This document shows positions 1 to 9,287 of a DNA stretch of 64,000 nucleotides, piece by piece. Made by a program: the position numbers and the translations under genes. Location: NCBI GenBank assembly GCA_045121095.1, contig JBGVFN010000032.1, forward strand, positions 1-64,000. The letters run 5' to 3'. The notes under the pieces are model-generated. The model was not told where the DNA came from. It made no database searches and saw nothing but the letters and a program-made list of their open reading frames with translations. Source of the DNA: TWA4 sp045121095 (GTDB lineage Bacteria > Bacillota > Clostridia > Lachnospirales > Lachnospiraceae). The number at the start of each line of letters is the position of its first letter. Position 1 is the stretch's first letter.

Positions 1-268
1 TGCGTTAGAATGATATATACTATTTGCAACGAACATCTCCTTTGTAATGTGTGTATCTTGTTTTGTGGTTATTACAATTATACATCATTACTCTGGAGAT
101 GTTTGCATTTTGTGCAAAATTTGTTATTTAATCATTTATAGGATATAATATATCATAGACCGGATACTGTAAATCATTTTGTCCTTTAACTTGTAAATTT
201 TGACCTTATTTACCATGAAAATCCCGAACAGCAGACATGTAGCAGGGCATGTTTACATGCAATAATAC
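1..268. other. Intergenic region, possible truncated minus-strand gene start at the edge
   Basis: No complete gene is visible. On the minus strand an AAAGGAG sequence (about 37-43) lies seven bases before a TTG at 29-27, from which an open frame runs off the window. An ATG at 36-34 is too close to that ribosome site. This could be the start of a neighbouring minus-strand gene, but only about ten codons are present. The rest is AT-rich and shows no other structure I can support. Confidence 0.25.
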
Positions 269-289
269 ATGGATATTGGATTCGCCAAA

Positions 290-323
290 AAGCCTCCGTA
301 TGATTTCACTCATACGGAGGCTT
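290..323 (-). terminator. Intrinsic terminator after the ydiB-like gene
   Basis: A perfect 14-bp inverted repeat (arms 290-303 and 310-323, six-base loop) has a run of T on the minus strand directly after it. It lies 58 bases beyond the ydiB-like stop codon and would end the minus-strand transcript. Confidence 0.85.
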
Positions 324-380
324 CACCATTTGTTGGACACCAATATATTCTTTACACTACATCGCTGCCGGATTGTCTGT

Positions 381-1268
381 TTAGATTCCCAGCTGTTCTT
401 TCATATATGCAGTATCCGTTAATTTTCCAGTATAAAGCTCAATGGCAATCAATGCCTGGAACAGCATCATAGCCATACCATTATATACTCTTGCACATCC
501 TGCTTCTTTTGCCTGTTTCATCATTACGGTTTCGCGGGGAGCGTATACCGTATCTGTTACGATCAGATCCGGACGAAAGAATGAGGGATCTGGAATATTG
601 GAAAGTTCTTCCATAGGGTGCATTCCAACTCCTGTTGCATCACAGAAAAGATCTGCTTCCTGCATTTTCTCCTTCAGAAGCTCCAAATCCGCAAGATCAT
701 GCATATACGCTCTGCATGCTGTATTGCTGTTGATTTTTTCTACGATTTCTTCTCCTCGGCTGTAAAACTGATCCTTAATGTTGAACACATGCATTTCTGC
801 AATTCCATCCAGTGCCCCTCTAACCGCGATTGCTGTTGCAGCACCGCCTGTTCCAATCAGAACCATCTTCATTCCTTTGTCGTCAATTCCTTCTTCTTTT
901 ATTCCCTGCCAGTATCCCATACCGTCGGTATTATAGCCTTTTAATCTTCCTGTAACCTGTCCATTTTCATCACGCGTATTGACAACTGTGTTGATCGCTC
1001 CGCAAAGCTCTGCTGCTTCGTCCACTTCTTCCAGATATTTGTGAACAACGGTTTTGTTTGGCATGGAAATATTCGAACCAAGCATTCTAAGTGCACGGAT
1101 ACTGTTTACAGCTGCTTCCAGTGAATCATTATCCACTTCAAATGCAAGCTGGATCACATCATCTCCATTTTTATCGTAAGCAAGATTGTGAGTTGTGGGT
1201 GACTGTGTATGGCGGATGGGATAAGCCATTAATCCTACTAATTCTGTATGTCCTGTAATATTTGGCAT
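381..1268 (-). CDS. ydiB: Quinate/shikimate dehydrogenase, YdiB-like
   Basis: NAD(P)-dependent reduction of 3-dehydroshikimate or 3-dehydroquinate, or the reverse oxidation of shikimate/quinate. The 295-residue protein has the family's N-terminal substrate motifs LMAYPIRH and SMPNK (catalytic Lys), GAINTVVN, the YNTDG catalytic Asp, and the nucleotide loop GTGGAATA. The AFEVDNDS and SMPNK wording is closer to E. coli YdiB than to AroE, whose motif is normally NVTxP. The start at 1268 is chosen because AGAGGAAA precedes this ATG; an upstream in-frame ATG would add 18 unrelated residues. It begins 28 bases after the broken ene-reductase and is probably co-transcribed with it. AroD and a YdiN-like importer lie across the LysR gene, as ydiB, aroD and ydiN cluster in E. 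coli. Confidence 0.88.
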   Translation of the reverse strand: MPNITGHTELVGLMAYPIRHTQSPTTHNLAYDKNGDDVIQLAFEVDNDSLEAAVNSIRALRMLGSNISMPNKTVVHKYLEEVDEAAELCGAINTVVNTRDENGQVTGRLKGYNTDGMGYWQGIKEEGIDDKGMKMVLIGTGGAATAIAVRGALDGIAEMHVFNIKDQFYSRGEEIVEKINSNTACRAYMHDLADLELLKEKMQEADLFCDATGVGMHPMEELSNIPDPSFFRPDLIVTDTVYAPRETVMMKQAKEAGCARVYNGMAMMLFQALIAIELYTGKLTDTAYMKEQLGI

Positions 1269-1296
1269 AATAATTTCCTCTTTTCTATCGGGTTTA

Positions 1297-3329
1297 CTAT
1301 GAAAGCTCCGGCAAGCGGTCATGCAGACTTAAGAATCCTTTATATTCCAGTAAATTCAGGATTGCGCGGCCTTCCATGGTTCCCTCCATAATACGGCGAG
1401 CACGTACAGAATCTCCAATTGGATAAACATAGGTATCTGTATCTGCAAATGCTTCTTCCAACATGGGAAGGATGGGGTTGTTTGCTCTCATTCCAAGGCA
1501 GTTAAATCCAAGGTCAAATTCCAGCTCTTCAATTTTTCCTTCCGGTGTTTTTACGATAAATGCATGTTCTTTTACTTCCTGAAGCGCTGTATTCACGAAT
1601 TCTTTAACACCATATTTATCATGTGTTTCACGCATGGAGCATTTTGTGATGGGATCCGCCAGCATTCCAATTTCCGGAAGCATATCGACGATGGAACATT
1701 CTGCGCCCCGCGGTGCAAAATATTCGATGACGTCCAGTCCTACAGAGCCTCCGCCCATAACAACTACTTTTTTACCTTTACAGAAGTCTTCTGAATATTT
1801 TCCAGCATTCACATTGTTGATCATATCAAAAATTGTTCCGACATTTCCTGCTGCGATATTTTCTTTCAAACCAGTAATGGGTGGAATGACCGGTACAGAA
1901 CCGGTCGCATTGACAACTATATCCGGTTTAAAACTTTTAATCTTTTCAATGGAAGCTTCTGTATTCAAAAACATATATAAGTTCGGGAGTTTTTCCGCAC
2001 GTTTTTCCAGATATTTCGGAAAATCTTTCATACGTGTCTTGCTTGGAAGATCTGAGATAAATGTGGATAATCCACCTACATGATTTTTCTTTTCAAAGAC
2101 AAATACATTGCATCCGACTTCTGCTGCTGTACATGCTGCTTCAAGTCCGGCTGTACCGGCACCCACTACAACAACATTGCAGTTTTTATTGACTTTTAAT
2201 TTTTTATAGACATCGCCTTCCGGAACCGTCGGGTTTACGGTACAGCGGATCGGGCGGTTGACACCAATACGGTTTCCTGCACATCCTACATTACAGGAAA
2301 TACATTTGCGAATCATTTCTTCTTCGCCTCTCTGTACCTTCACAACCCATTCCGGGTCTGCAATCAGTCCGCGGCCCATACCAACCAGATCGACATCACC
2401 GCTTTCCAAAACTTTTTCTACTACTGCGGGATCACGATAATTTCCTGTATTGATCACAGGCTTTCCAAAGGCTTCTTTCACGGCTCTCGCCTGATAAGAA
2501 CGCCATCCATCCGGTAAAAAGTTGGAATCAATCTGATACTGTAAGGATGGATTCAATCCGCAGGATACATCATACATATCTACAAATTCGTCCAGATATT
2601 TCAAATATTCCAGGGTATCTTCCAGCGTATTTCCATCCGGCACACGTTCTTCCGCAGAAATCCGCACAATGATCGGGAACCAGGGGCCAACCTGTCTGCG
2701 GACTTCTTCTAATACCATACGTGGGAAGCGAAGGCGATTTTCCACAGAGCCGCCGAACTCATCGGTTCTCTTATTGTAATAGGGCGAAATAAACTGACTC
2801 ATCAGGTAGGAATGTCCACAGTGGATTTCCACAGCATCAAATCCGATGGCCTGTACTCTTTTGGCTGCTTCTCCATACTTCTTAACTGTTGTAAGAATTT
2901 CCTCTTTTGTCATGGGGCGTGGAATCTCACCACCAGCTTTTGTTGGAATATTGGAGGAAGATACCGTTTCTACTCCCGTCCTTGCAGAAGAAGCTGATGC
3001 ACCTGCATGATTAATCTAGATTGCAACCGTTGCGCCATTTTTGTGAAGTGTTTCAACCAGCTGATAGTAACGCGGCATAAAGCTGTCATGGTCAATACGA
3101 ATCTGGCTTGTTCCATTGGAACCAGTTGGATACTCTACGTTGGCATTTTCCAGAATAATCAGGCCGACTCCGCCTTTTGCCCGAAGGGAATAATAATTCA
3201 TATGGCGATTGCTCATTTCACCATTGGACTCTCCATAATTTGTTCCCATGGGAGTCATGGCAATACGATTGCGAATCGTTGTTCTTTTTACCGTTAAAGG
3301 CTCAAAAATTTTAGGATATTTTTTTTCAT
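1297..3329 (-). pseudogene. NADH:flavin oxidoreductase / ene-reductase (2,4-dienoyl-CoA reductase type), disrupted
   Basis: An old-yellow-enzyme TIM barrel (KIFEPLTVK, NRIAMTPMG, FDAVEIHCGHSYL, GMGRGLIADPEW), then a 4Fe-4S cysteine cluster (CISCNVGC, later Cys), then a FAD/NAD Rossmann module (VVVVGAGTAGLEAA, GGGSVGLDVIEY). This is the architecture of FadH/BaiCD-type reductases. Two lesions are visible. A TAG at 3018-3016 replaces the conserved Gln in the motif A(T)VAI-Q-INHAG, and the frame is otherwise open on both sides. At the 5' end the best ribosome site (AGGAG) and ATG (3329) are out of frame with the body; one extra A in the following eight-A run (3319-3326) would restore a family-like N-terminus. 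An in-frame ATG at 3393 exists but lacks a good ribosome site. The downstream part, from an ATG at 2913, is 538 residues and lacks the N-terminal barrel strands. Probably inactive. Confidence 0.8.
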
Positions 3330-3536
3330 GAAGTAATCTCCTTATCTCTCTTTCACATGTATAAGGCCTTTCTTCTGTTTGTGACGCTTTCATTATAATT
3401 CCAGAAATCCATAACGTAAAATACATTTTTTGTCTGTTTTTGATGCATTTAAGCTATCATTATTTGTTTTTACACGAACTTTTCAAACTTCATATGGATG
3501 CTTCGCTTTACAATTCTTTCATAATCATCCTTCGCT

Positions 3537-4424
3537 TTACGGCTCTTCTTTCAGGGTTTCCTGCTTCATATATTCGATAAAGCGCTCTACCGCCGGCAGC
3601 TGATATCGGTCCTTCACCCAGAACATAAAGGTACGATGCAGCAATTCAATGTCTTCTAACTGGTGAATATTTACTCTGGTCTGATCAATTTCCGCAATGA
3701 GCGGCACCAGTGCAATTCCAAAATCTTCACTTACCAGTGCTGCTATCGAATGTTCATCCGGACATTCAATGACAATATTCGGAGAAAGAGATAATCGTTT
3801 ATAGAGCCTTTTCGTAAATGTTCCCAGCCAGGATTCCCGATCATATCCAATCACAGGATATTTGCTTATTTCCTGGATTGAAACACGGTCCTGCCCTTTC
3901 AGTTCATGGGATTTTGGTGTGATCAGAACCATTTTCTGAGACAAAATCTGGAAAAATTCAAAATCTTCCCGATCTATATAACCGCCAAATCCCACATCCA
4001 GTTCCCCGGTCTGTACTTTCTTCACAATTGCTTTTGTATGATTCTGAAAAAAACTAAATGTAACGTTTTTATTTTCCGTTTTATTTAAAAAATTTCTCAC
4101 ATTATGAGGTATGTAATGACTTGCCAGCGGGAACACGTATCCGATATCAATCTTTCCTCCATCACTTGCCAGCTCCGTCATCTTTGCTTTGGCAATCTCG
4201 CATTCATTGATGATCCGTTCTGCATATTCTAAAAATAACTTTCCGGCTTTTGTCAGACTGACTCCTCTTCCGCTCTTTTCAAAGAGAAAGATACCAAGCT
4301 CCGTCTCTAACGATGCAATAGATCTGCTGAGAGACGGTTGAGATAAATAAAGCTCTTCCGCAGCTTTTCGGAAATTTTCATATTTTGCAACTGTTTGAAA
4401 ATAATAAATCTGATTTAATGTCAT
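3537..4424 (-). CDS. LysR-family transcriptional regulator
   Basis: A 295-residue LysR protein with an N-terminal winged helix-turn-helix (residues about 1-60, containing FRKAAEELYLSQPSLSRSI and LGIFLFEKSGRGV) followed by a periplasmic-binding-protein-like effector domain. AGGAGG sits six bases before the ATG. It is divergent from the YdiN-like importer and transcribed toward the ene-reductase and ydiB, so it probably controls both arms of the quinate/shikimate-type cluster. The effector is unknown; an intermediate such as shikimate, quinate or dehydroshikimate is an inference from its neighbours. Confidence 0.88.
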   Translation of the reverse strand: MTLNQIYYFQTVAKYENFRKAAEELYLSQPSLSRSIASLETELGIFLFEKSGRGVSLTKAGKLFLEYAERIINECEIAKAKMTELASDGGKIDIGYVFPLASHYIPHNVRNFLNKTENKNVTFSFFQNHTKAIVKKVQTGELDVGFGGYIDREDFEFFQILSQKMVLITPKSHELKGQDRVSIQEISKYPVIGYDRESWLGTFTKRLYKRLSLSPNIVIECPDEHSIAALVSEDFGIALVPLIAEIDQTRVNIHQLEDIELLHRTFMFWVKDRYQLPAVERFIEYMKQETLKEEP

Positions 4425-4483
4425 GTCCGCCTCCTAAATGAGTTTAAAACGGTTCTGTTCTGCTGAACAATTACCTTATTTTT

Positions 4484-4520
4484 ATAATTGTGATATTTAT
4501 AACATTTCCGTCACAATTAT
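4484..4520. promoter_or_regulatory. Inverted-repeat operator candidate between lysR and the MFS gene
   Basis: A perfect 10-bp inverted repeat, ATAATTGTGA (4484-4493) and TCACAATTAT (4511-4520), is separated by 17 bases. It lies 60 bases upstream of the LysR start and in the divergent intergenic region. Position and dyad symmetry fit a LysR-type operator, though the spacing is wider than a classical T-N11-A box. Confidence 0.5.
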
Positions 4521-4794
4521 AGCATTTTGATAGCCTGAATGCATCATTTTTTGCATATATAAGTATTGGATATTCCCCACATAACTTGATAAAATATAGA
4601 CATACCTAATCGTTAGTTTTTTAACGATGCAACTCCGGTGTTTCTTATTGTTTGTGACAAATCATTTAATGACATACGTAACCATTCAGCAGAGCAGATT
4701 TTCCGAAGAAACGGATGACTCCCTGCTGAAGACCTTCGGAACTATTACGAATAAACACAAATACCAAAACTTAACAAAAGAAAGGATCAAACAA

Positions 4795-6003
4795 ATGAAT
4801 AAAAAATATCTGCCCAGTGCACTTATTCTATATCTTAATTATTTTCTTCATGGTATAGGCTGCTCCATTCTTGGACAGGCTGTTATTAAAGAAGCTCTCG
4901 CTGCCAGCTGGGGCGTCGAAGCAATGGCGATCACCGCAATCTCTGCTGCCTTAGGTCTTGGACGACTGGTTGCACTTCCATTTGCCGGCCCGCTGTCTGA
5001 CAAATTAGGCCGCCGTATTTCCTGTGCAATTGGCGGTCTCTCCTATGCAATCTATTTAATCGGTCTTGCTCTTGCATTTAATGCAGGCACAAACGGTGGA
5101 TACCAGATTGCTTATATCTGTGCCATTGTGGGAGGTATTGCAAACTCTTTCCTTGATACCGGTATTTATCCCGCTGTTGGAGAAGTCTTCTTCGCAGCAC
5201 CCGGTGTTGCTACAATGGGAATCAAATTCTTCATTTCCGTATCTCAGATGCTCCTGCCTTTTGTACTGGGAATCGCTGTTACAGCAACTGCTTCCGGATT
5301 GGTTTCCTACAATCCGTTATTCTTTGTCTGCGGTATCTGTTATATCGTATTAGTTGTACTAATCCTTTTCGCTCCGCTTCCGGATGCAGATGTTAAGAAG
5401 GAAAAGAAAGAAGGGCTGCTGGAAAGTCTGAAGAAAACCCACTTTTCAATCGAATCCATTGCTATGATCCTAATTGGTTTCACCTGTACCGGCACTTTTC
5501 AGTTATGGTTAAACTGCGCTCAGAACTTTGCAAAAGAAGTAGTTGGCTGGGCAGATCCTTCCATCATGCAGACTTACTACTCTGTTGGAACCATGCTTGC
5601 ACTGATCGTAACTGCACTCCTGACACGGAAGATCAAAGATGTACGTTTTATCATGGTTTACCCTGCTGTTTGTCTCATCACCATGTTCTTTGTATTAACC
5701 GGAAAATCTCAGACACTTTGTATGGCAGGTGCATTTATCATTGGCTGGGCCGGAGCCGGCGGACTTCTTCAGATTGCAACTTCTGTGTGCAACATGCTCT
5801 TCCCCAAAATTAAAGGTATTGTAACTGCGTTGGTTATGATTGCTTCTTCCCTCTGCAACTACACCATTTTAACAGCGGCTTCCAAAATGACCCCCTCCGG
5901 TGTAATGACCATGAATATTGTACTTACAGCAGTCGGTGTACTTCTTGGAATATTTGTAAACCTCCGTTACAGCAGAATGCTCCAACTTGCATCTGCTAAA
6001 TAA
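4795..6003 (+). CDS. MFS transporter, YdiN/YdiM-like (putative shikimate/quinate uptake)
   Basis: A 402-residue, 12-segment major facilitator. The start at 4795 follows GAAAGGATC; the longer open frame from 4627 would add 56 non-membrane residues without a ribosome site. The motif A region LSDKLGRR follows TM2, with LNYFLHGIG in TM1 and GIANSFLDTGIYPA around TM4; these resemble E. coli YdiN/YdiM, whose genes adjoin ydiB-aroD. The substrate is not proven for this family. The gene context (ydiB-like dehydrogenase and aroD) argues for import of a shikimate-pathway hydroaromatic acid. It is followed after 35 bases by aroD in the same direction. Confidence 0.8.
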   Translation: MNKKYLPSALILYLNYFLHGIGCSILGQAVIKEALAASWGVEAMAITAISAALGLGRLVALPFAGPLSDKLGRRISCAIGGLSYAIYLIGLALAFNAGTNGGYQIAYICAIVGGIANSFLDTGIYPAVGEVFFAAPGVATMGIKFFISVSQMLLPFVLGIAVTATASGLVSYNPLFFVCGICYIVLVVLILFAPLPDADVKKEKKEGLLESLKKTHFSIESIAMILIGFTCTGTFQLWLNCAQNFAKEVVGWADPSIMQTYYSVGTMLALIVTALLTRKIKDVRFIMVYPAVCLITMFFVLTGKSQTLCMAGAFIIGWAGAGGLLQIATSVCNMLFPKIKGIVTALVMIASSLCNYTILTAASKMTPSGVMTMNIVLTAVGVLLGIFVNLRYSRMLQLASAK

Positions 6004-6038
6004 TGTATATATAATAAGGAAAAGAAAGGATAGTTTTT

Positions 6039-6800
6039 ATGAATACTGTTTGTGTTAGAAATGTTGAAATCGGTGCTGGAATACCTAAAATCTGTGTCCC
6101 CATTGTTGGAATTACCAAGGAAGATATCATCTCTGAAGCCAAAACGTTTGATTCCATTCCCGTAGATGTGGTGGAATGGCGTGTTGACTGGTTCATGGGT
6201 GTATTTGATTTTGACCAGGTACTTGATGTTTTAAAAGATTTGCGGAATGTATTAGGTGACACTCCTCTTCTCATGACATTCCGTACTTCTAAGGAAGGTG
6301 GAGAAAAGTCCATTGAAGCTGCTGATTATGCCGCTTTAAATATCAAGGCTGCCCAATCTGGATACGTTGATCTGATAGACGTTGAAGTTTTTACTGGTGA
6401 TGAAATTGTCCGTGAGATTATCGAAGGAGCTCACGCTGCTGGTGTAAAAGTCATTGCATCCAATCATGATTTCTTCAAAACTCCGGAAAAAGACGACATC
6501 ATAGGACGCCTCAGAAAGATGCAGGAACTGAATGCCGATATTCCAAAAATCGCTGTGATGCCGCAGAATAAAAAGGATGTACTCACCCTTCTGGCCGCAA
6601 CAGAAGAAATGGTATCCCAGTATGCAGACAGACCCATCATCACCATGTCCATGGCCGGCACAGGGGTGATCAGCCGCCTCTGCGGTGAAGTATTTGGCTC
6701 TGCACTGACTTTCGGTGCTGCGAAGAAGGCTTCTGCACCTGGTCAGATGGGCGTAAAAGATTTAAGTACCGTTCTCGAACTACTTCACAACGCATTATAA
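6039..6800 (+). CDS. aroD: Type I 3-dehydroquinate dehydratase
   Basis: Class I dehydroquinase, a Schiff-base TIM-barrel enzyme that interconverts 3-dehydroquinate and 3-dehydroshikimate. At 253 residues it has normal family length. Visible active-site features are the EWRVD strand, the TFRT strand, the catalytic His in SNHDF, the Schiff-base Lys in IPKIAVMP, and the C-terminal SMAGTGVISR substrate loop. AAGGAAAAGAAAGGA precedes the ATG. It sits between the YdiN-like importer and the TRAP transporter on the plus strand. With ydiB on the other arm, this suggests a dedicated peripheral pathway for quinate/shikimate rather than the biosynthetic copy. Confidence 0.93.
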   Translation: MNTVCVRNVEIGAGIPKICVPIVGITKEDIISEAKTFDSIPVDVVEWRVDWFMGVFDFDQVLDVLKDLRNVLGDTPLLMTFRTSKEGGEKSIEAADYAALNIKAAQSGYVDLIDVEVFTGDEIVREIIEGAHAAGVKVIASNHDFFKTPEKDDIIGRLRKMQELNADIPKIAVMPQNKKDVLTLLAATEEMVSQYADRPIITMSMAGTGVISRLCGEVFGSALTFGAAKKASAPGQMGVKDLSTVLELLHNAL

Positions 6801-6873
6801 GATTACAACAGCATTATAACATTTTGGAGTGCATTAAAATGCATTGAAAAAAACGCATTTACAGGAGGTCAAC

Positions 6874-7488
6874 ATGAAAAAGGCAATTCTCTGGCTGGAT
6901 GAAAACCTGGAAGAATTTTTGTTAATCATTTTTCTGATTGGAATGACAGTGATCATGGGTGCACAAGTTTTCTGTCGTTACATACTTGAAATGTCTCTAT
7001 CCTGGTCAGAAGAATTGACACGTTACTTATTCGTGTGGAGCGGTTTTCTCAGCGTTAGTTACTGCAGCAAAAAATGCTTATCCATCAAGATCGAACAGTT
7101 TGTCGCCCTGTTTCCTCGAAGTGGAAAAGCCGTTTTTAAACTAGTGAATCACACCTTTGAATTCATCTTTTTTGTATACATGATCCCATTTGCTTACTCT
7201 TACATGATGTCGGCAGTAAAAAGTGGGCAGGTATCTCCTGCCTGCTCGATCCCCATGTATTACGTACAGGCAGCACCTTTCGTTTCGTTCATTCTGGTTT
7301 CTTTCCGCATTCTTCAGCGCTGGATTATTGAATTTCGTATTGCAAGAGGCGAAAACGTCCAGGATCCGGCTCATCCGGAAAGAAACACACCCGAATCGTT
7401 TATCGAAGCAAATACAGAGCATACAGATATGGAAACAACTACGAACAATACAGATATCGAAGCAAATACAGACATGGAGGTTTCTTAA
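6874..7488 (+). CDS. dctQ: TRAP transporter small permease, DctQ family
   Basis: The small four-helix membrane subunit of a tripartite ATP-independent periplasmic transporter. Start 6874 has AGGAGG nearby; an ATG ten codons upstream (6844) lacks one. Features include a WSEELTRYLFVW segment typical of DctQ near the second helix, and hydrophobic segments at about residues 15-35, 50-70, 90-110 and 130-150. The C-terminal 45 residues are hydrophilic and repetitive in Thr, Asn, Glu and Asp, longer than usual for DctQ. The dctM remnant begins directly after its stop codon. Because dctM is deleted internally, this subunit probably has no functional partner from this locus. Confidence 0.85.
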   Translation: MKKAILWLDENLEEFLLIIFLIGMTVIMGAQVFCRYILEMSLSWSEELTRYLFVWSGFLSVSYCSKKCLSIKIEQFVALFPRSGKAVFKLVNHTFEFIFFVYMIPFAYSYMMSAVKSGQVSPACSIPMYYVQAAPFVSFILVSFRILQRWIIEFRIARGENVQDPAHPERNTPESFIEANTEHTDMETTTNNTDIEANTDMEVS

Positions 7489-8068
7489 ATGCCCGCTGCA
7501 TTATTATTTATCATTTTTGTAATCGGACTTGTCATTGCAATTCCTGTATCGATTTCACTGGGAATTGCATCTGTCCTGCCGTCCATTTGTGATCCTTCCT
7601 TTACAGTTGGCGCAAAATATCTGATCCGTTCCATGTTTGGCGGTCTGGATTCATTCCCGCTGCTGGCTGTTCCCATGTTCGTTTTATCGGGAATCATCAT
7701 GGCAAAAGGTGGAATTTCAAGAAAGCTGTTTGATATTTTTGCATATTTTCTCGGAAACTTAACCGCAGGAATGCCCTGTGCAGTTATCGTTACCTGCCTT
7801 TTTTACGGAGCGATCTCCGGTTCTGCTCCTGCCACGGTTGCAGCGGTTGGAAGCATGACCATTCCGATTCTTGTAAATCTTGGTTATGATCTAAAATTTA
7901 CAACTGCAATTGTAGCAGTAGCAGGCGGACTTTTGATGTTTTATGCAATATACCATTGTAGACGAAATGGGGAAGACAAAGAAAAAATCCATGCCGATGA
8001 TCGGATATTTCCTGGCCGCATTGCTTTTGATCACATTTATTCCTGCCCTCTCACTGGCATTGATTTAG
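7489..8068 (+). pseudogene. dctM: TRAP transporter large permease DctM, internally deleted
   Basis: The first about 145 codons match the N-terminal half of DctM (ending in a stretch like ISGSAPATVAAVGSMTIP and AVAGG). DctM is normally about 425 residues with 11-13 helices. After AVAGG the frame reads 50 unrelated residues to a stop at 8082. In another frame the DNA just upstream of 8068 encodes a normal DctM C-terminus (MIGYFLAALLLITFIPALSL, then a TAG at 8066-8068). Thus roughly 250 codons are missing and the two ends are out of frame. The dctP ribosome site AGGAGG lies right after the ancestral stop. The transporter should be non-functional unless another DctM substitutes. Confidence 0.85.
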
Positions 8069-8078
8069 GAGGCAAGAT

Positions 8079-9128
8079 ATGACATCACACAAGATAACAT
8101 TACCTGCTATAAAATTGCTCAAATTAAAGAAAAAAATCCTGTTTTCGGGGTTAATCCTTACCGCTGCTTCTGCCTTTCTTCTGACTAGCTGCCAAAGTTC
8201 CAATGCCGAAGATGCCATGCATTATGCATGGCCGCTCGCCACAGCCAGCCCGGAGGACACCGTTACACAGCTGTTTGCAGAAAAATTCGCTGATGAAGTT
8301 TACCAGCTCAGTGACGGTAAAATGAAAATCCAGGTTTATCCAAATTCTACGCTTGGCGGTGATCGTGATCTTCTGGAAACCTGCGCTGACGGAGACATTC
8401 CATTTATCGTGCAGAATACGGCACCGCAGGTTGCCTTCATGTCCGATCTGGCAGTCTTTGATCTTCCTCGTGTATTTGACTCACTGGAAGACTGCCGCCA
8501 AACGATTGATAACCCGGAACTTTACAGCCTGATCAGCGATGTCTATACAACAGGCGGCTATCATCTGCTGGGAATGGCCGATCAGGGATTTCGTGTAATG
8601 AGTACAAACAGGGAAATTGCAGCGATTGAGGATTTCAAAGGACAAAAAATCCGTACCATGGAAAACAGCTATCATCTTGCATTCTGGGAATGTCTGAATG
8701 CCAATCCAACTCCCATGAACTTCAGTGAGGTCTATATTGGACTGCAGCAGCATACCATCGATGCTCAGGAAAATCCTTATGAAGTCATTGTATCAAACAA
8801 ACTGTATGAACAGCAAGATTATGTTGTGGAAACCAACCATCTTTCCCATCTGATTTCTCTCATCGTAAACGATGAATTTTTCCAGAATCTGTCAGAGGAA
8901 GACCAGAAAATCATGACCCAGGCAGCCGAAACTGCCACCACATACGCCAGAGAACAATCCGATCTCCGAATTGCCGACCGGATTGCCGGAATCAAAGAAA
9001 GCGGTACACAGATTATCACACTTTCCAGTGAAGTTCAGACTGAAATCCGGGCAAGCGCACAGCCGGTGTATGATCTGATCCGTTCCAATGTATCGGAAGC
9101 ACTGTACAAAACGTACCTGGGAGAATAA
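8079..9128 (+). CDS. dctP: TRAP transporter substrate-binding lipoprotein, DctP family
   Basis: A 349-residue extracytoplasmic solute-binding protein with a basic N-terminus, a hydrophobic stretch and a lipobox LLTSC (lipid-anchored Cys near residue 38). The DctP fold is recognisable: FAEKFADEVYQLSDGKMKIQVYPNS, the signature GYHLLGMADQGFRVM, KIRTM, and the QENPYEVI segment near the ligand-binding Arg/Asn motifs. AGGAGG lies six bases before the ATG. It is the last gene of the aroD-TRAP run. Ligands of this family are usually carboxylates; shikimate or quinate is suggested only by context. It is intact although its membrane partner dctM is broken. Confidence 0.9.
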   Translation: MTSHKITLPAIKLLKLKKKILFSGLILTAASAFLLTSCQSSNAEDAMHYAWPLATASPEDTVTQLFAEKFADEVYQLSDGKMKIQVYPNSTLGGDRDLLETCADGDIPFIVQNTAPQVAFMSDLAVFDLPRVFDSLEDCRQTIDNPELYSLISDVYTTGGYHLLGMADQGFRVMSTNREIAAIEDFKGQKIRTMENSYHLAFWECLNANPTPMNFSEVYIGLQQHTIDAQENPYEVIVSNKLYEQQDYVVETNHLSHLISLIVNDEFFQNLSEEDQKIMTQAAETATTYAREQSDLRIADRIAGIKESGTQIITLSSEVQTEIRASAQPVYDLIRSNVSEALYKTYLGE

Positions 9129-9204
9129 GATAACAACAGGAATGTAACTGGTGAATGGGTATTCTGTTATCAAGGTTCATACCCATTTCTCCCAAAACAG
9201 AAAA

Positions 9205-9240
9205 AACAGGTGATGGGATTTTTGTGTCCCTTCACCTGTT
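9205..9240 (-). terminator. Intrinsic terminator after the XRE-ImmA-PIN operon
   Basis: Inverted repeat AACAGGTGA-T-GGGA / TCCC-T-TCACCTGTT with eight-base loop. On the minus strand it is followed by six T, placing it as terminator for the minus-strand operon ending at 9288. On the plus strand it could also stop dctP transcription weakly. Confidence 0.75.
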
Positions 9241-9268
9241 TCCTCAATTAGAGCCAAAATTATAACCC
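9238..9268. repeat. Left copy of a 31-bp direct repeat flanking the XRE-ImmA-PIN operon
   Basis: Matches 11485-11515 at 28 of 31 positions (both begin GTTTCCTCA and end TATAACC). On the minus strand each copy also reads as a short peptide ending in a stop (GYNFGSN and GYKFGCK), so the pair may be remnants of related gene tails rather than attachment sites. Confidence 0.6.
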
Positions 9269-9287
9269 TGTTTATTCAGTTTTTTAT

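Noticed and set aside
3016..3018. TAG as pyrrolysine or other recoded residue
   Set aside because: The aligned residue in the family is Gln, not a methylamine-type Pyl site, and a second lesion at the 5' end suggests decay. No suppressor machinery is in this window.
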